Shown: one piece after another, positions 27,191 through 37,009 of the stretch
Layout of the letters: the number at the start of each line of letters is the position of its first letter
Position numbering within the stretch: position 1 is the first letter of the stretch
Source of the DNA: Minicystis rosea
GTDB lineage: Bacteria > Myxococcota_A > Polyangia > Polyangiales > Polyangiaceae
DNA length: 64,000 bases
Assembly (NCBI GenBank): GCA_001931535.1
Contig: CP016211.1
Span: forward strand, 6,245,573-6,309,572
Reading direction: 5' to 3'
Notes under the pieces: generated by a model
What the model saw: only the letters and a program-made list of their open reading frames with translations
Told to the model about the DNA's origin: nothing
The model's database searches: none
Made by a program: the position numbers and the translations under genes

Positions 27191-28519
27191 ATGAAGAAGA
27201 ACTACGTCCTCGACGCGAACGTCCTTCTGCACGATCCGCACGCGATCTTCAAATTCGAGGACAACGACGTCATCATCCCGATCTTCGCCATCGAGGAGAT
27301 CGATCAGTTCAAGCGCGAGGGATCCGAGCGCGGCCGCAACGCCCGCACGATCGCGCGGCTCCTCGACGAGCTGCGCCGTGATCAGAACGTGACGTTGGCC
27401 AAGGGCGTCCCGCTCGAGAGCGGCGGCAACCTGCGCATCGCCATCCCGGAGCACCGGCCCGACGCGCTCGTCGGGCTCGAGTCGCACTCGCAGGATCTGG
27501 CGATCCTCCACACCGCGATCGACATGCGCGATCGCGACCCGAGCCGGCCGACGGTGTTCGTCACCATGGACACCAACCTGCGCATCCGCGCGGACGCGCT
27601 CGGGGTGACCGCGGAGACGTACGAGAACCAGCGGGTCAAGGATCCGGAGCTCGAGCACTCCGTGATGGATCTGGAGGTCCCCGGCAGCGACGTGGACGCC
27701 TTCTTCCAGAACGGCAAGGTCGCGGCGCCCGGGCTCGCCACGCTGCACCCGAACGCGTGCGTGATGCTCCGCGATTCGGGGGCGCCGAGCCACACCGCGC
27801 TCGGTCGCTACGACGCCTCGCGCGGCGAGATCGTGGCTTTGCGCGTCGGGCGCGAGGGCGTGATGGGCGTGCGCCCGCGCAACAAGGAGCAGGCGTTCGC
27901 GCTCGATCTGCTGCTCGACGACTCGATCCGCCTGATCACGCTGATCGGCAAGGCCGGCACCGGCAAGACGCTCCTCGCGCTCGCCGCCGGACTCAAACGC
28001 ACGACGGAGGACGGGGCCTATTCACGCCTCCTCGTGAGCCGTCCCATCATGCCGCTCGGCCGCGATCTCGGCTTCCTCCCCGGCGACGTGGACGAGAAGC
28101 TGAACCCGTGGATGCAGCCGATCTTCGACAACCTCGAGTTCCTCTTCACCAACGGGACGGCCGGCGGCAAAGGCCGTCAGGATCGCGGTTTCGTGGAGCT
28201 GCTCGAGAACGGGACGGTGCAGGTCGAGCCGCTCACGTACATCCGCGGGCGCAGCCTGCCGCACCAATATCTCATCGTGGACGAGGCGCAGAACCTGACC
28301 CCGCACGAGGTGAAGACCATCATCACCCGCTGCGGCGAAGGCACGAAGATCATCCTCACGGGGGATCCGCACCAGATCGACAACCCCTATGTCGATCACG
28401 CCTCCAACGGCCTCAGCGTGGTCGCCGATCGCTTCAAGCGCGAGCGCGTCGCGGGCCACGTGGTTCTGTCGAAGGGCGAGCGCAGCGAGCTCGCCGAGCT
28501 CGCGGCCAACCTGCTCTGA
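27191..28519 (+). CDS. PIN-PhoH fusion ATPase (PhoH2-type)
   Basis: This 442-residue protein joins an N-terminal PIN RNase-like domain (YVLDANVLLHDP with Asp8, AIEEIDQFK, FVTMDTNLRIRA) to a PhoH-type ATPase. The ATPase has Walker A GKAGTGKT with Lys259 and Walker B LIVDEAQN with Asp364, plus MPLGRDLGFLPGD, EVKTIITRCGEGTKIILTGDPHQID and the typical C-terminus VLSKGERSELAELAANLL. PhoH2 proteins are RNA helicase/RNase enzymes; some are linked to toxin-antitoxin-like loci, but no partner is adjacent here. ATG 27191 is chosen because homology begins immediately; in-frame sequence upstream overlaps the GT4 gene in another frame. Confidence 0.92.
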   Translation: MKKNYVLDANVLLHDPHAIFKFEDNDVIIPIFAIEEIDQFKREGSERGRNARTIARLLDELRRDQNVTLAKGVPLESGGNLRIAIPEHRPDALVGLESHSQDLAILHTAIDMRDRDPSRPTVFVTMDTNLRIRADALGVTAETYENQRVKDPELEHSVMDLEVPGSDVDAFFQNGKVAAPGLATLHPNACVMLRDSGAPSHTALGRYDASRGEIVALRVGREGVMGVRPRNKEQAFALDLLLDDSIRLITLIGKAGTGKTLLALAAGLKRTTEDGAYSRLLVSRPIMPLGRDLGFLPGDVDEKLNPWMQPIFDNLEFLFTNGTAGGKGRQDRGFVELLENGTVQVEPLTYIRGRSLPHQYLIVDEAQNLTPHEVKTIITRCGEGTKIILTGDPHQIDNPYVDHASNGLSVVADRFKRERVAGHVVLSKGERSELAELAANLL

Positions 28520-28561
28520 TCGAGAGACGCTTCACCGCATCGTCCATCGCCCGCATCCGAG

Positions 28562-28581
28562 ACGAGCCGCGTCCGGCTCGT
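28562..28581 (+). terminator. Hairpin after the PIN-PhoH gene
   Basis: ACGAGCCG and CGGCTCGT form a perfect 8-bp stem around a 4-nt loop, 42 nt after the stop, followed by TCTCGGGCTC rather than a T-run. Confidence 0.45.
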
Positions 28582-28736
28582 TCTCGGGCTCCTCGCCGCA
28601 TGAGGCGCGATGAAGGGAAGATGGGCCCGACGGCTGCGGTGCGGAAGATTCTCGTCTTCATGGACAGCCGAGAAGGCGTGAGATCGCGCCCCGACGATCC
28701 TGGCTCGACGGGCCGGCGCGGGTTCGGGAAGGGCTC

Positions 28737-28742
28737 TACATT
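28737..28742 (+). promoter_or_regulatory. -10-like TACATT, leaderless promoter
   Basis: The hexamer ends 6 nt before the ATG of the CDF transporter gene. The pyrimidine-rich gap CCTCCC excludes a Shine-Dalgarno sequence. Confidence 0.4.
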
Positions 28743-28748
28743 CCTCCC

Positions 28749-29657
28749 ATGCAGGCCGGCTCTCTGACCCGATATGCCTGGCTGTCGATCGGGGCGGCGC
28801 TCACCACCATCCTGCTCAAGCTCGTCGCTTGGCGACTCACCGGCTCCGTCGGCCTTTTGTCCGACGCCCTCGAGTCCGGCGTGAACCTGGCCGCGGCGGT
28901 GATGGCACTCGCCATGCTCTCCGTCGCCGCGCGGCCGCCGGACCCGAACCATGCTCACGGCCACGGCAAGGCCGAGTATTTCTCGAGCGCCTTCGAGGGA
29001 TTCCTCATCTTCGTCGCCGCGGTGAGCATCGGTTATGCGGCCGTCCTGCGCCTCATGCATCCGCAGCCGATCGAGGCCATCGGCGCCGGCCTCGCCGTGT
29101 CCGTGGTGGCGTCGCTCATCAACCTCGCCACCGCCCGCGTGCTGCTCGCGGTGGGCCGCAAAGCCGGCTCGATCACCCTCGAAGCCGACGCCCATCATCT
29201 CCTCACCGACGTCTGGACCTCGGCGGGCGTCATCGTCGGCGTCATCTTGGTGCGCATCACCGGCTGGCTGTGGCTCGATCCCGCGATTGCCCTCCTGGTC
29301 GCGGCCAACATCGTGTGGACGGGCTACAAGCTACTGCGCCGCTCGATCTCGGGCCTCATGGATGCATCACTCGATCGCGCGGAGCTCGAGGCGATCGAAG
29401 CCGCGCTCGCCGGATATCGCACCGAGCACATCGAGTTCCACGCGCTGCGCACCCGGCGCGCCGGAACACGCGCCTTCGTCTCGTTGCACGTGCTCGTGCC
29501 CGGCAAGTGGAGCGTTCAGCATGGCCACGACTGGCTCGAGCGCATCGAAGCCGACATCCGCCGCGCCGTCCCCGGCGCCCACGTGACGACGCACCTCGAG
29601 CCGCGGGAAGATCCCTTGTCGATGGCCGATCAGGAGCTCGACCGCCGGGCAGAGTGA
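28749..29657 (+). CDS. Cation diffusion facilitator (CDF) metal transporter
   Basis: This 302-residue inner-membrane divalent metal/H+ antiporter has the first metal-site helix SVGLLSDALESGVNLAAAVMAL, the His-rich loop DPNHAHGHGKAEYFSS after TM3, and the second metal-site helix EADAHHLLTDVWTSAGV (HxxxD). The cytoplasmic ferredoxin-like domain starts near residue 200 and ends with VTTHLEP. In TM2 the usual DxxxD reads DxxxS with a downstream Asn, the variant of the DALESxVN subgroup, so metal choice (Zn, Fe or Mn) cannot be assigned. Six membrane helices are evident. The transcript may be leaderless. Confidence 0.88.
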   Translation: MQAGSLTRYAWLSIGAALTTILLKLVAWRLTGSVGLLSDALESGVNLAAAVMALAMLSVAARPPDPNHAHGHGKAEYFSSAFEGFLIFVAAVSIGYAAVLRLMHPQPIEAIGAGLAVSVVASLINLATARVLLAVGRKAGSITLEADAHHLLTDVWTSAGVIVGVILVRITGWLWLDPAIALLVAANIVWTGYKLLRRSISGLMDASLDRAELEAIEAALAGYRTEHIEFHALRTRRAGTRAFVSLHVLVPGKWSVQHGHDWLERIEADIRRAVPGAHVTTHLEPREDPLSMADQELDRRAE

Positions 29658-29770
29658 GCGATCGCCGAAGGGGCGCACGCCATGCCGTATGCGGCAATTG
29701 TCATGGGGTGTTGATCGTACCTCGTGGAGAATGAGCGCCTTCGGGCGAGCGCGCGAAAGTCGGCTTTAGC

Positions 29771-31576
29771 TCACCGCCGCGGCGTGAACCGGAGCAGCTC
29801 CCAACCGCCCGGCTCCGAAGGGCCGCTGCGCAGGTTGAAGGGGTTGGCCGTGCCGCCGTAGAGCTTGCCTTTGTCCTCGAACGGGACCCAGACGCGGATA
29901 CCGTAGTTGTAGCGGTTGCCGAAACCACTCGTGTCCTCCGGCACTGCGGGCTTGTCCGGCGCGTCCATCCGCCAGATGTCGCCGCCGGCATAGCGCTCGA
30001 AGACGAGCTCCGTGTACGGCCTGAGCAGGCCCACCGCATAGGGCGGCAAATCGAGGGCGCTCGGCTGCGCGAGGAGCCCGGCGAACGTGTCCGGTGACGT
30101 GTCGCTCGCGTCGAAGGTCGCCATGTAGAGCTTGTTTTGGAACAGGGTCCAAGTCCAAGGATAGTAGTTGAACCGATTGCCGAAGCCCGAGGCGCCGAGC
30201 TTCGGTGTCTGCTCGAGGTTGTTCGGCTTCTTCAACCACACGCGGAGATGGGTGTCGAAGGCAGGGAGGCTCTCCTCGCCATAGAGAAGCGTCACCTTCT
30301 GATGGAGCTCGCCGACATTTTCCATCTCGAACATCGCCGTGGCCCGCTCGGCGTGCTCGTACGTGAAGAGTCGGCCCATCCACGTGTCGGGCCTGCCATA
30401 GAACGTGAACGCATTGAGCGTCTGGAAGAGAGGCACTTGATAGGTCGCGAAGTACAGCTTTCCGTGCCAGGAGACGAGATCGCCGAAGTGCGTGGCGTGC
30501 GCGATCACGGGATCGGGATCGTATTGATCGATGCTGAAGATCTTCTGCCACCGCTTCGTGTCTTTGGCCGTGAGCCCGCCGATGGGGATGGGAGGGCTCA
30601 AGTACATGCTGGTCATTTCGCCGATGGCTTTGGCCGGCGTGACACCCGTCCATCCGGAGACGGCGATGCGCCCCTCGTGCTCGGTGACGTAGCCCGGCTC
30701 GGAGCCGAGATCGCCGACGACCTCGAAGCGGAAGGGATCGGCCTTGTCTCCCGTCCACTTCACGATGGCGCCGCCGACGCCGTATTGCTCGCCGGCCTTG
30801 CGCACCGCGAGATAGAGCTCGTCTTTGACGACGATGCCGCGGCGGATGTTGGCAAACTGGGTGAGCTTCCGCGAGCCGAGGAGCTTGCCGGTGCTGCCCT
30901 CGAAGGCCCAGATGTTGAGGCCGTCGATGCCCTTCGGCGCCGCGTTGGGCCCGGCGAGGAGCACGACGTCGCGATGCGCGCCGGCGCCGCGCAGGCCGAG
31001 CGTCGTTTCGAGCAGCGGATCGCCTTCGGGCGTCCGGTCTTCCAGAACATCGGTATCGGCGTCGAGACGATAGACCTTGGGCGGGCGCTGATCACCGAAG
31101 GTGTAAAGCCCATGCTCGCGGCTCGCTTTGCCCGCGGCCTCCTCGCACACGAGCCCTTCCGACACCCAACCTTGCAGCGGCAGAAAATAGCCGCCCGGCG
31201 CGAGGCACGCGGTGTTGGCGATCGTCCCGAACCACGCGTAATTTCCCGAGCGCGCGCCGGCCCAGATGTACGCTTGATTCACCTTCGGCTTGGAATCGCC
31301 GGAGCATGGAGGCTTGGTGCTCGGATAGCCAATCTGGACGAAGCACTCGTCCGGCTCCGCCCTCGCGATCAGCTTGCGATCCAAGATGGGCTCCGCCTTC
31401 GGCACCGGGGCCCAGGCAAAAGCCCGGAGGAGGCGCGTGAGCGCGGACTCCGGCGTGGCCCGATCCTGCGCGGCCGCGGTGACGGCGATCGTTCCAAGCG
31501 CAAGCGTCGAGACGACGATGATTCGCTTCCGCCACGTCGTGCGACGCGGCTTTGCCGTTTCAGGCTTGGTGTCCAT
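29771..31576 (-). CDS. Exported hypothetical protein, probably beta-propeller
   Basis: This 601-residue protein has an N-terminal membrane or signal segment after a basic stretch (RKRIIVVSTLALGTIAVTAAAQ). The remainder is beta-rich, with repeats of W/Y-G-x-L-Y-x-A/G motifs (HGKLYFATYQVP, QNKLYMATFDAS, KGKLYGGTANPFN) and two copies of SGFGNRFNY or SGFGNRYNY. A secreted propeller or adhesin-like role is likely; no enzymatic motif was recognised. The start is supported by GGAGGGG just upstream of the ATG. It converges with the CDF gene, and the gap contains short UUCG-type and CGGCA hairpins. Confidence 0.68.
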   Translation of the reverse strand: MDTKPETAKPRRTTWRKRIIVVSTLALGTIAVTAAAQDRATPESALTRLLRAFAWAPVPKAEPILDRKLIARAEPDECFVQIGYPSTKPPCSGDSKPKVNQAYIWAGARSGNYAWFGTIANTACLAPGGYFLPLQGWVSEGLVCEEAAGKASREHGLYTFGDQRPPKVYRLDADTDVLEDRTPEGDPLLETTLGLRGAGAHRDVVLLAGPNAAPKGIDGLNIWAFEGSTGKLLGSRKLTQFANIRRGIVVKDELYLAVRKAGEQYGVGGAIVKWTGDKADPFRFEVVGDLGSEPGYVTEHEGRIAVSGWTGVTPAKAIGEMTSMYLSPPIPIGGLTAKDTKRWQKIFSIDQYDPDPVIAHATHFGDLVSWHGKLYFATYQVPLFQTLNAFTFYGRPDTWMGRLFTYEHAERATAMFEMENVGELHQKVTLLYGEESLPAFDTHLRVWLKKPNNLEQTPKLGASGFGNRFNYYPWTWTLFQNKLYMATFDASDTSPDTFAGLLAQPSALDLPPYAVGLLRPYTELVFERYAGGDIWRMDAPDKPAVPEDTSGFGNRYNYGIRVWVPFEDKGKLYGGTANPFNLRSGPSEPGGWELLRFTPRR

Positions 31577-31804
31577 ATACCCCTCCTTCGACGTTCACCG
31601 CCCCGCGCCGAACGTCGGCTCATGCTTCTTCCCAACATGGAGCCAGGTGCGCGGAACGGGATGCGACCGGGCGACATCCCCGGTGCTGGCCACGCACGAA
31701 AGCCGAAGGAGCGTGTGTCGTGGAGAGCTTCGGAGGCGCGGAGCTCGAGGCCCGGCGCCGACGGCGTACTTCACCGTCTCTAAGGTGGGTAGGCGGACGC
31801 GTGG

Positions 31805-31836
31805 CTCTCCCGGCCGATGCATGCCGGCCGGGAGAG
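31805..31836 (-). terminator. Perfect 12-bp hairpin after the methyltransferase-like lipoprotein gene
   Basis: CTCTCCCGGCCG (31805-31816) pairs with CGGCCGGGAGAG (31825-31836) around the loop ATGCATGC. On the minus strand it starts 23 nt after the stop. There is no U-tract. The rest of the 283-bp gap 31577-31859 shows no gene. Confidence 0.6.
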
Positions 31837-31859
31837 CGGGGAGACAGGAAGGGTGCTGC

Positions 31860-32933
<1,074 letters not shown>

Positions 32934-32944
32934 GGCGCACGCAC

Positions 32945-32956
32945 TCTTGCGCAAGA
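32945..32956. promoter_or_regulatory. 12-bp palindrome TCTTGCGCAAGA upstream of the methyltransferase-like gene
   Basis: A perfect palindrome lies 12-23 nt upstream of the ATG at 32933. It could be an operator or a short leader hairpin. Confidence 0.35.
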
Positions 32957-33062
32957 ACGGGCGCGAGCGCAATCCCCGTCGAAACGCGGGAGCAATGGAT
33001 GATCGCGTGACGACCACCACGCCCCGCGACCAAACACATATGCTTGTACGGGAGCGCCTTAC

Positions 33063-34502
33063 TCACCCGATCGAAGCGCGCAACGTTTGCAGCGCGCGCG
33101 TGAGCACGTTGCCTTCACAGCGAGAGACGTTGACGCGCATCCAAGCATCCTCGGCGCCGATCTCGGCGCTGTCGCTGCGGAAGAAGAAGCCCGGCGAGAC
33201 GAGCACGTTCTTCTCTCGTGCGGCCTTGTAGAGCGCCATCGAGTCGATGCCTTTGGCGAGCTCGAAGCGCCAGAACAAGCCTCCGGTGTAGGGCGTGGCG
33301 AAGCGGCCGAGAGACGCGAAGGCCTCGCTCTGGTGCTTGGCGATGCGCGCGCGGCGGGCGAGCTCGCCGCGCACCTCGGCGAGGTGGCGCTGGTAGCCGC
33401 GGCGATCGACGAACTCGGCGACGAGGTTCTGCGTGTAGGCGTCGCCCGAGAGGCTGTAGAGGAATTTGCGGCGCCGCAGATCTTCCACCTCCGAGGCGGG
33501 CGCGACGATGAAGCCGATGCGCAGCGCGGGGCCGAGCGTCTTGGAGAACGATCCGACGTAGAGCGTGCGGCGCGGGAGGAGCGAGTGAATCGTGGGCGGC
33601 TCTTCGGCCTCGGTCCAGAGGCCTTTGTAGACGTCGTCCTCGATGATCCAGAAGCGGTGCTCGTCGGCGAGGCGCGCCAGCTCGAAGCGCTGCGCGAGCG
33701 AGAGCGTGGAGCCGATGGGGTTGTGATGGTTCGGGTTGATCATCACCCCGGCGAGGGGCGCGCGGCGCGCTTCGGCGCGGAGGCGATCGAGATCCACGCC
33801 GCCGAGATCGCGCGGGATGGGGACGGGCTCGAGGCCGAGCCCTTCGATGATGGGCGCGAGCATGAAGTAGCCCGGCGACTCGATGGCGATGCGCCGGCTG
33901 CGCGTGCCCGCCGCCACCGCGGCGAAGGTGAGGTTCAACGCCTCGACGGCGCCGTGGGTGATGATGACGTGCGCGGGGCCGTCGTCGGGCGCGGCATGTC
34001 GGGCCGCGATCACCTCGCGGAGGAGCGGCTCTCCCAGAGGATCGGCGTAGCGGAGCGAGCTGCGCGGATCGCGGGGCGCGGCGCTCTTCAGCATGCCGCT
34101 CCACTCGGGCGTGGCGAGGAGGCTCTCGGCCGTGGTGCCGCTGCCGATGGGGACGAAGTCGTCGCCGCCCTCGGCCAGGATGGTGGCCATGCCGTGCGCC
34201 ACGCGATCGACGGCGAGGTCGGCGAGGCGCGTCTTCTGCGCGCGATCGCGCCGCCGCGCGCTCTTCACGAAGAAGCCCTGCCGCTCGCGCGCCTCCAGAA
34301 CGCCCTCGCCGCACAGCTCGTCGAGCGCGCCGATGACCGTGTTCTTGGCGACGTCCAAGCTGCGCGAGAGCTCGAGGATGGACGGGAGCCGCGCCCCCCG
34401 CCGCAGTACGCCCGTGTCGATGAGCGAGAGCACGTGCCGCTTCACCTCGTCCCGCTTGCCGGTGCCTGCGTGGATCGGGACCTCGACGCCTACTGTACCC
34501 AT
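33063..34502 (-). CDS. MocR-type (GntR/aminotransferase) transcriptional regulator
   Basis: This 479-residue fusion has a GntR winged helix at about residues 10-80 (KRDEVKRHVLSLIDTGVLRRGARLPSILELSRSLDVAKNTV). A fold-type I PLP aminotransferase-like domain follows: HGAVEALNLTFAAV, MINPNHHNPIGSTLS, WIIEDDVYKGLW and YVGSFSKTLGPALRIGF with the PLP Lys321. MocR regulators use PLP or an amino-compound aldimine as effector. The gene is divergent from an EamA exporter, a frequent MocR arrangement, and the intergenic region holds repeated CTGTACCCAT-type boxes, one of which overlaps this start codon. That fits autorepression plus control of the exporter. In-frame ATGs upstream would place the boxes inside the coding region. 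Confidence 0.92.
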   Translation of the reverse strand: MGTVGVEVPIHAGTGKRDEVKRHVLSLIDTGVLRRGARLPSILELSRSLDVAKNTVIGALDELCGEGVLEARERQGFFVKSARRRDRAQKTRLADLAVDRVAHGMATILAEGGDDFVPIGSGTTAESLLATPEWSGMLKSAAPRDPRSSLRYADPLGEPLLREVIAARHAAPDDGPAHVIITHGAVEALNLTFAAVAAGTRSRRIAIESPGYFMLAPIIEGLGLEPVPIPRDLGGVDLDRLRAEARRAPLAGVMINPNHHNPIGSTLSLAQRFELARLADEHRFWIIEDDVYKGLWTEAEEPPTIHSLLPRRTLYVGSFSKTLGPALRIGFIVAPASEVEDLRRRKFLYSLSGDAYTQNLVAEFVDRRGYQRHLAEVRGELARRARIAKHQSEAFASLGRFATPYTGGLFWRFELAKGIDSMALYKAAREKNVLVSPGFFFRSDSAEIGAEDAWMRVNVSRCEGNVLTRALQTLRASIG

Positions 34503-34626
34503 GCCTTGCCCTCGTGACGAAGGATGGAAGCGTACCAATTCCAGGCGCACGCGCCCGTCTGTACCCATCGATTGGCGAACACTGTGCCCACCCGGCGGGG
34601 CGCTGTCCCCTGGTCGTGTACCTGCC
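34493..34626. promoter_or_regulatory. Repeated CTGTACCCAT-type boxes, candidate MocR operators
   Basis: Exact copies of CTGTACCCAT lie at 34493-34502 and 34559-34568, 66 bp apart. Related boxes are GCGTACCAAT at 34530-34539, CTGTGCCCAC at 34582-34591 and GTGTACCTGC at 34616-34625. All are in the 156-bp divergent region or touch the regulator start codon, and all have the same orientation. Confidence 0.6.
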
Positions 34627-34658
34627 CGGACCAAGCCGCGTCACTACTCCTTACGGGC

Positions 34659-35567
34659 ATGTCGACGAAAGATCGCTTGCTCTTGCCCCTCTGCCTGGGC
34701 GTGCTGTTCACCGTGTGGGGCTCGACCTACCTCGCGCAGCGCGTGGCGGTGGCCGGCATGCCGCCGCTGCAGATGGCGGCGGTGCGCTTCCTCGTGTCGG
34801 GCGCGCTGCTCTATGCCGGCCTGCGCGCGGCGGGCGCGCCGGCGCCGACGGCGCGCGAGTGGAAGGCCGCGGCGATCACCGCGCTGCCGCTGATGGTGAC
34901 CGGCATGGGCACGGCGGCGGTGGCGATCACGCGCGTGCCTTCGGGCCTCGGCGCGCTCCTGTTCGCGTCGGTGCCGCTCTGGACCGCGCTCTTCGATCGC
35001 ATGCGCGGCGGGCGGCTGCGCGGCCTCGAGGCCATGGGGCTCGCGCTCGGGTTCGCCGGCGTGTCGCTCGTGGCTTCGCGTGGAGCGCTGCGCGCCGAGC
35101 CGCTGGGCGCGATGTTGATGGCGGGCGCGGCCGCGAGCTACGCGCTCGGTTGCGTGGCGACGCGACGCGCGCGGCTCGCCGCGGGCGTGATGGGCACGAC
35201 GTCGCAGATGCTCACGGGCGGCTCGATGTTGGCCGTCGCGAGCGTCGCGTGGGGCGAGCCGATGGCGCGGCTCGATGCGAAGACGCTGGGGGCCCTCGCC
35301 TACCTCGTGGTGCTCGGGACGGTCGTCGCGTATTCGGCCTTCGGTTGGCTGCTCAAGAATGCGCGGCCCGCGCTGGCGACGAGCTATGCCTACGTGAATC
35401 CGATCATCGCGCTCGCATTGGGCGCGGCCCTCGGCGGCGAGCGCTTCGCCAACGCCGATTACATCGGGCTCTCCTTGGTGCTCTCGGCGGTGGCGCTCGT
35501 GGGGTGGGCACAGCGATCGAACCGCGTGGGCACGCAGACGCTCGAAGCCGAAGCGCGCGCCGGATGA
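34659..35567 (+). CDS. EamA/DMT-family metabolite exporter
   Basis: This 302-residue inner-membrane drug/metabolite transporter has about ten hydrophobic helices in two EamA halves. The first starts FTVWGSTYLAQRVAVAGMPPLQMAAVRFLVSG, the usual WG-T-Y/F...P..fa..R pattern. The second contains YLVVLGTVVAYSAFGWLLKNARPALATSYAYVNPIIALALGA. It is YedA-like. The divergent MocR regulator suggests export of an amino acid or related compound. ATG 34659 is chosen as the first start that directly precedes the first helix. Confidence 0.9.
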   Translation: MSTKDRLLLPLCLGVLFTVWGSTYLAQRVAVAGMPPLQMAAVRFLVSGALLYAGLRAAGAPAPTAREWKAAAITALPLMVTGMGTAAVAITRVPSGLGALLFASVPLWTALFDRMRGGRLRGLEAMGLALGFAGVSLVASRGALRAEPLGAMLMAGAAASYALGCVATRRARLAAGVMGTTSQMLTGGSMLAVASVAWGEPMARLDAKTLGALAYLVVLGTVVAYSAFGWLLKNARPALATSYAYVNPIIALALGAALGGERFANADYIGLSLVLSAVALVGWAQRSNRVGTQTLEAEARAG

Positions 35568-35593
35568 GGGATGACGGCCCTCGTGATCCCCCG

Positions 35594-35599
35594 TAGCAT
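35594..35599 (+). promoter_or_regulatory. -10-like TAGCAT, leaderless promoter
   Basis: TAGCAT ends 6 nt before the ATG of the DUF4215 lipoprotein gene; no Shine-Dalgarno sequence is present in the gap. Confidence 0.4.
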
Positions 35600-35605
35600 G
35601 CGGAC

Positions 35606-36766
35606 ATGACCTCGCGTGCTTCGCTCGGGTTCTTGGTGCTCGGCGGCGCTCTCGGCGCCGTCCTGCTCGGCGGCTGTCCGTTTTCGTCGGTCGGCCTCGA
35701 CAAACCCGTCACCGGCGGCGGCGGCCACGGCGGGACGAGCACCCACAGCTCCACCGGCACGACCGATCCGAACGCCGTTTGCGGCGACGGCAAAGTCGAA
35801 GGCGCCGAAGAGTGCGACGACGGCATCAACAACCAGAAGACCAACGTCTGCACCCCGGAGTGCAAGAGCGCCAAATGCGGTGACGGATACATCCACGCCG
35901 GAGTCGAGGAGTGCGACGACGGCGCCGAGAACGGCGATACCGCTGGATGTACCAGCGACTGCAGAGAGGCCAAATGCGGAGACGGCCTCGTCCGCACCGG
36001 GGTGGAAGAATGCGACGAAGGCGAGAGCAACAACGATAACGGCGCCTGCACCAGCGAATGCAAGAGCGCGAAGTGCGGCGACGGCAAGCTCCAAACGGGG
36101 CAAGAAGAGTGCGATCAAGGCCCGAACAACAGCGACAACGGCACCTGCACCTCGGAGTGCAAGAACGCCAAGTGCGGTGACGCGAAGGTGCAGACCGGCG
36201 TCGAAGAGTGCGACGACGGCAATGACAAAGACGACGACGCCTGCATCGATTGCAAGAACGCCAAGTGCGGTGACGGCAAGGTGCAGATGGGCGTCGAGGA
36301 GTGCGACGACGGCAACCAGACTTCGCTCGATGGTTGCACGGCGGACTGCAAGAAAGAGCATCCCGAGGTTTGCCCGGGCGCCACGGACACGCCCATTCCG
36401 ATCAACCAGGGGCAGACGCTCAACGTGTCCGGCGACACGACCGGCGCGTCGAACAAGATCGATCACGACAGCGCTGCTCCTTGCACGAGCCCCGTGGCCT
36501 ACCCCGGTCCGGATCTCGTCTATGCGGTCAGGCCGGCGAACGGCGGCACGCTCAAGGTGGAGCTCGACGCCAACTTCAATGCCGCTTGGTTGCATCTGCG
36601 CACCGGGTGCTCGAGCGACACGTCGAAGGACTTCAAGTGCGACTACAAGACCGACGGTCATGCCAGCGTGACCGGCAACGTGAGCGGCAACACGACGTAC
36701 TACGTCGTCGTCGATAGCTGGGCGGACAACTCCGGCACGTTCAAGCTCAAGATCAGCCTCCAGTGA
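35606..36766 (+). CDS. Lipoprotein with six DUF4215 Cys-rich repeats
   Basis: This 386-residue protein begins with a lipoprotein signal ending LGGC and a Gly/Ser/Thr linker. Six tandem DUF4215 (myxococcal cysteine-rich) repeats then occupy about residues 58-250. Each starts CGDGKVxxGxEECDDG and ends CTxxCKxAK. The fifth reads CGDAKV. The C-terminal 130 residues form a beta-rich pre-peptidase-like domain (LVYAVRPANGGTLKVELDANFNAAWLHLRTGC). It is a surface-exposed, disulfide-rich protein of the kind many myxobacteria encode in numbers. The repeats may bind calcium or stabilise an extended stalk, which is inference. Confidence 0.88.
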   Translation: MTSRASLGFLVLGGALGAVLLGGCPFSSVGLDKPVTGGGGHGGTSTHSSTGTTDPNAVCGDGKVEGAEECDDGINNQKTNVCTPECKSAKCGDGYIHAGVEECDDGAENGDTAGCTSDCREAKCGDGLVRTGVEECDEGESNNDNGACTSECKSAKCGDGKLQTGQEECDQGPNNSDNGTCTSECKNAKCGDAKVQTGVEECDDGNDKDDDACIDCKNAKCGDGKVQMGVEECDDGNQTSLDGCTADCKKEHPEVCPGATDTPIPINQGQTLNVSGDTTGASNKIDHDSAAPCTSPVAYPGPDLVYAVRPANGGTLKVELDANFNAAWLHLRTGCSSDTSKDFKCDYKTDGHASVTGNVSGNTTYYVVVDSWADNSGTFKLKISLQ

Positions 36767-36772
36767 GGTCGC

Positions 36773-36790
36773 CGCGCGAGGCCTCGCGCG
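36773..36790 (+). terminator. 18-bp GC palindrome after the DUF4215 gene
   Basis: CGCGCGAGGCCTCGCGCG is a perfect palindrome 6 nt past the stop. Without a loop or T-run its termination role is uncertain. Confidence 0.35.
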
Positions 36791-37009
36791 CGAAGCACGG
36801 GCAGCATCGTTCGCGGTGACGCGGGCTCGCGAGCCTCACGGCGTGCCACCGAGGGGCAGGTTGCTTCTGCGATCGGTGCGGGCACGCCGCACGAAGCGAC
36901 GCGTGCTTTCGGGACCCTTCATCGAGATCGCGACGCGCGGGCCCGGGCGCTCGCTCGCTTCGATCCGCGCTGCCATTTCGGCGGCGCCCGGCTACGCTGT
37001 GCGATCTCG

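Noticed and set aside
35606..36456. Antisense frames with SSHSSTP repeats opposite the DUF4215 gene
   Set aside because: They mirror the DUF4215 repeats on the sense strand and have no start signals.
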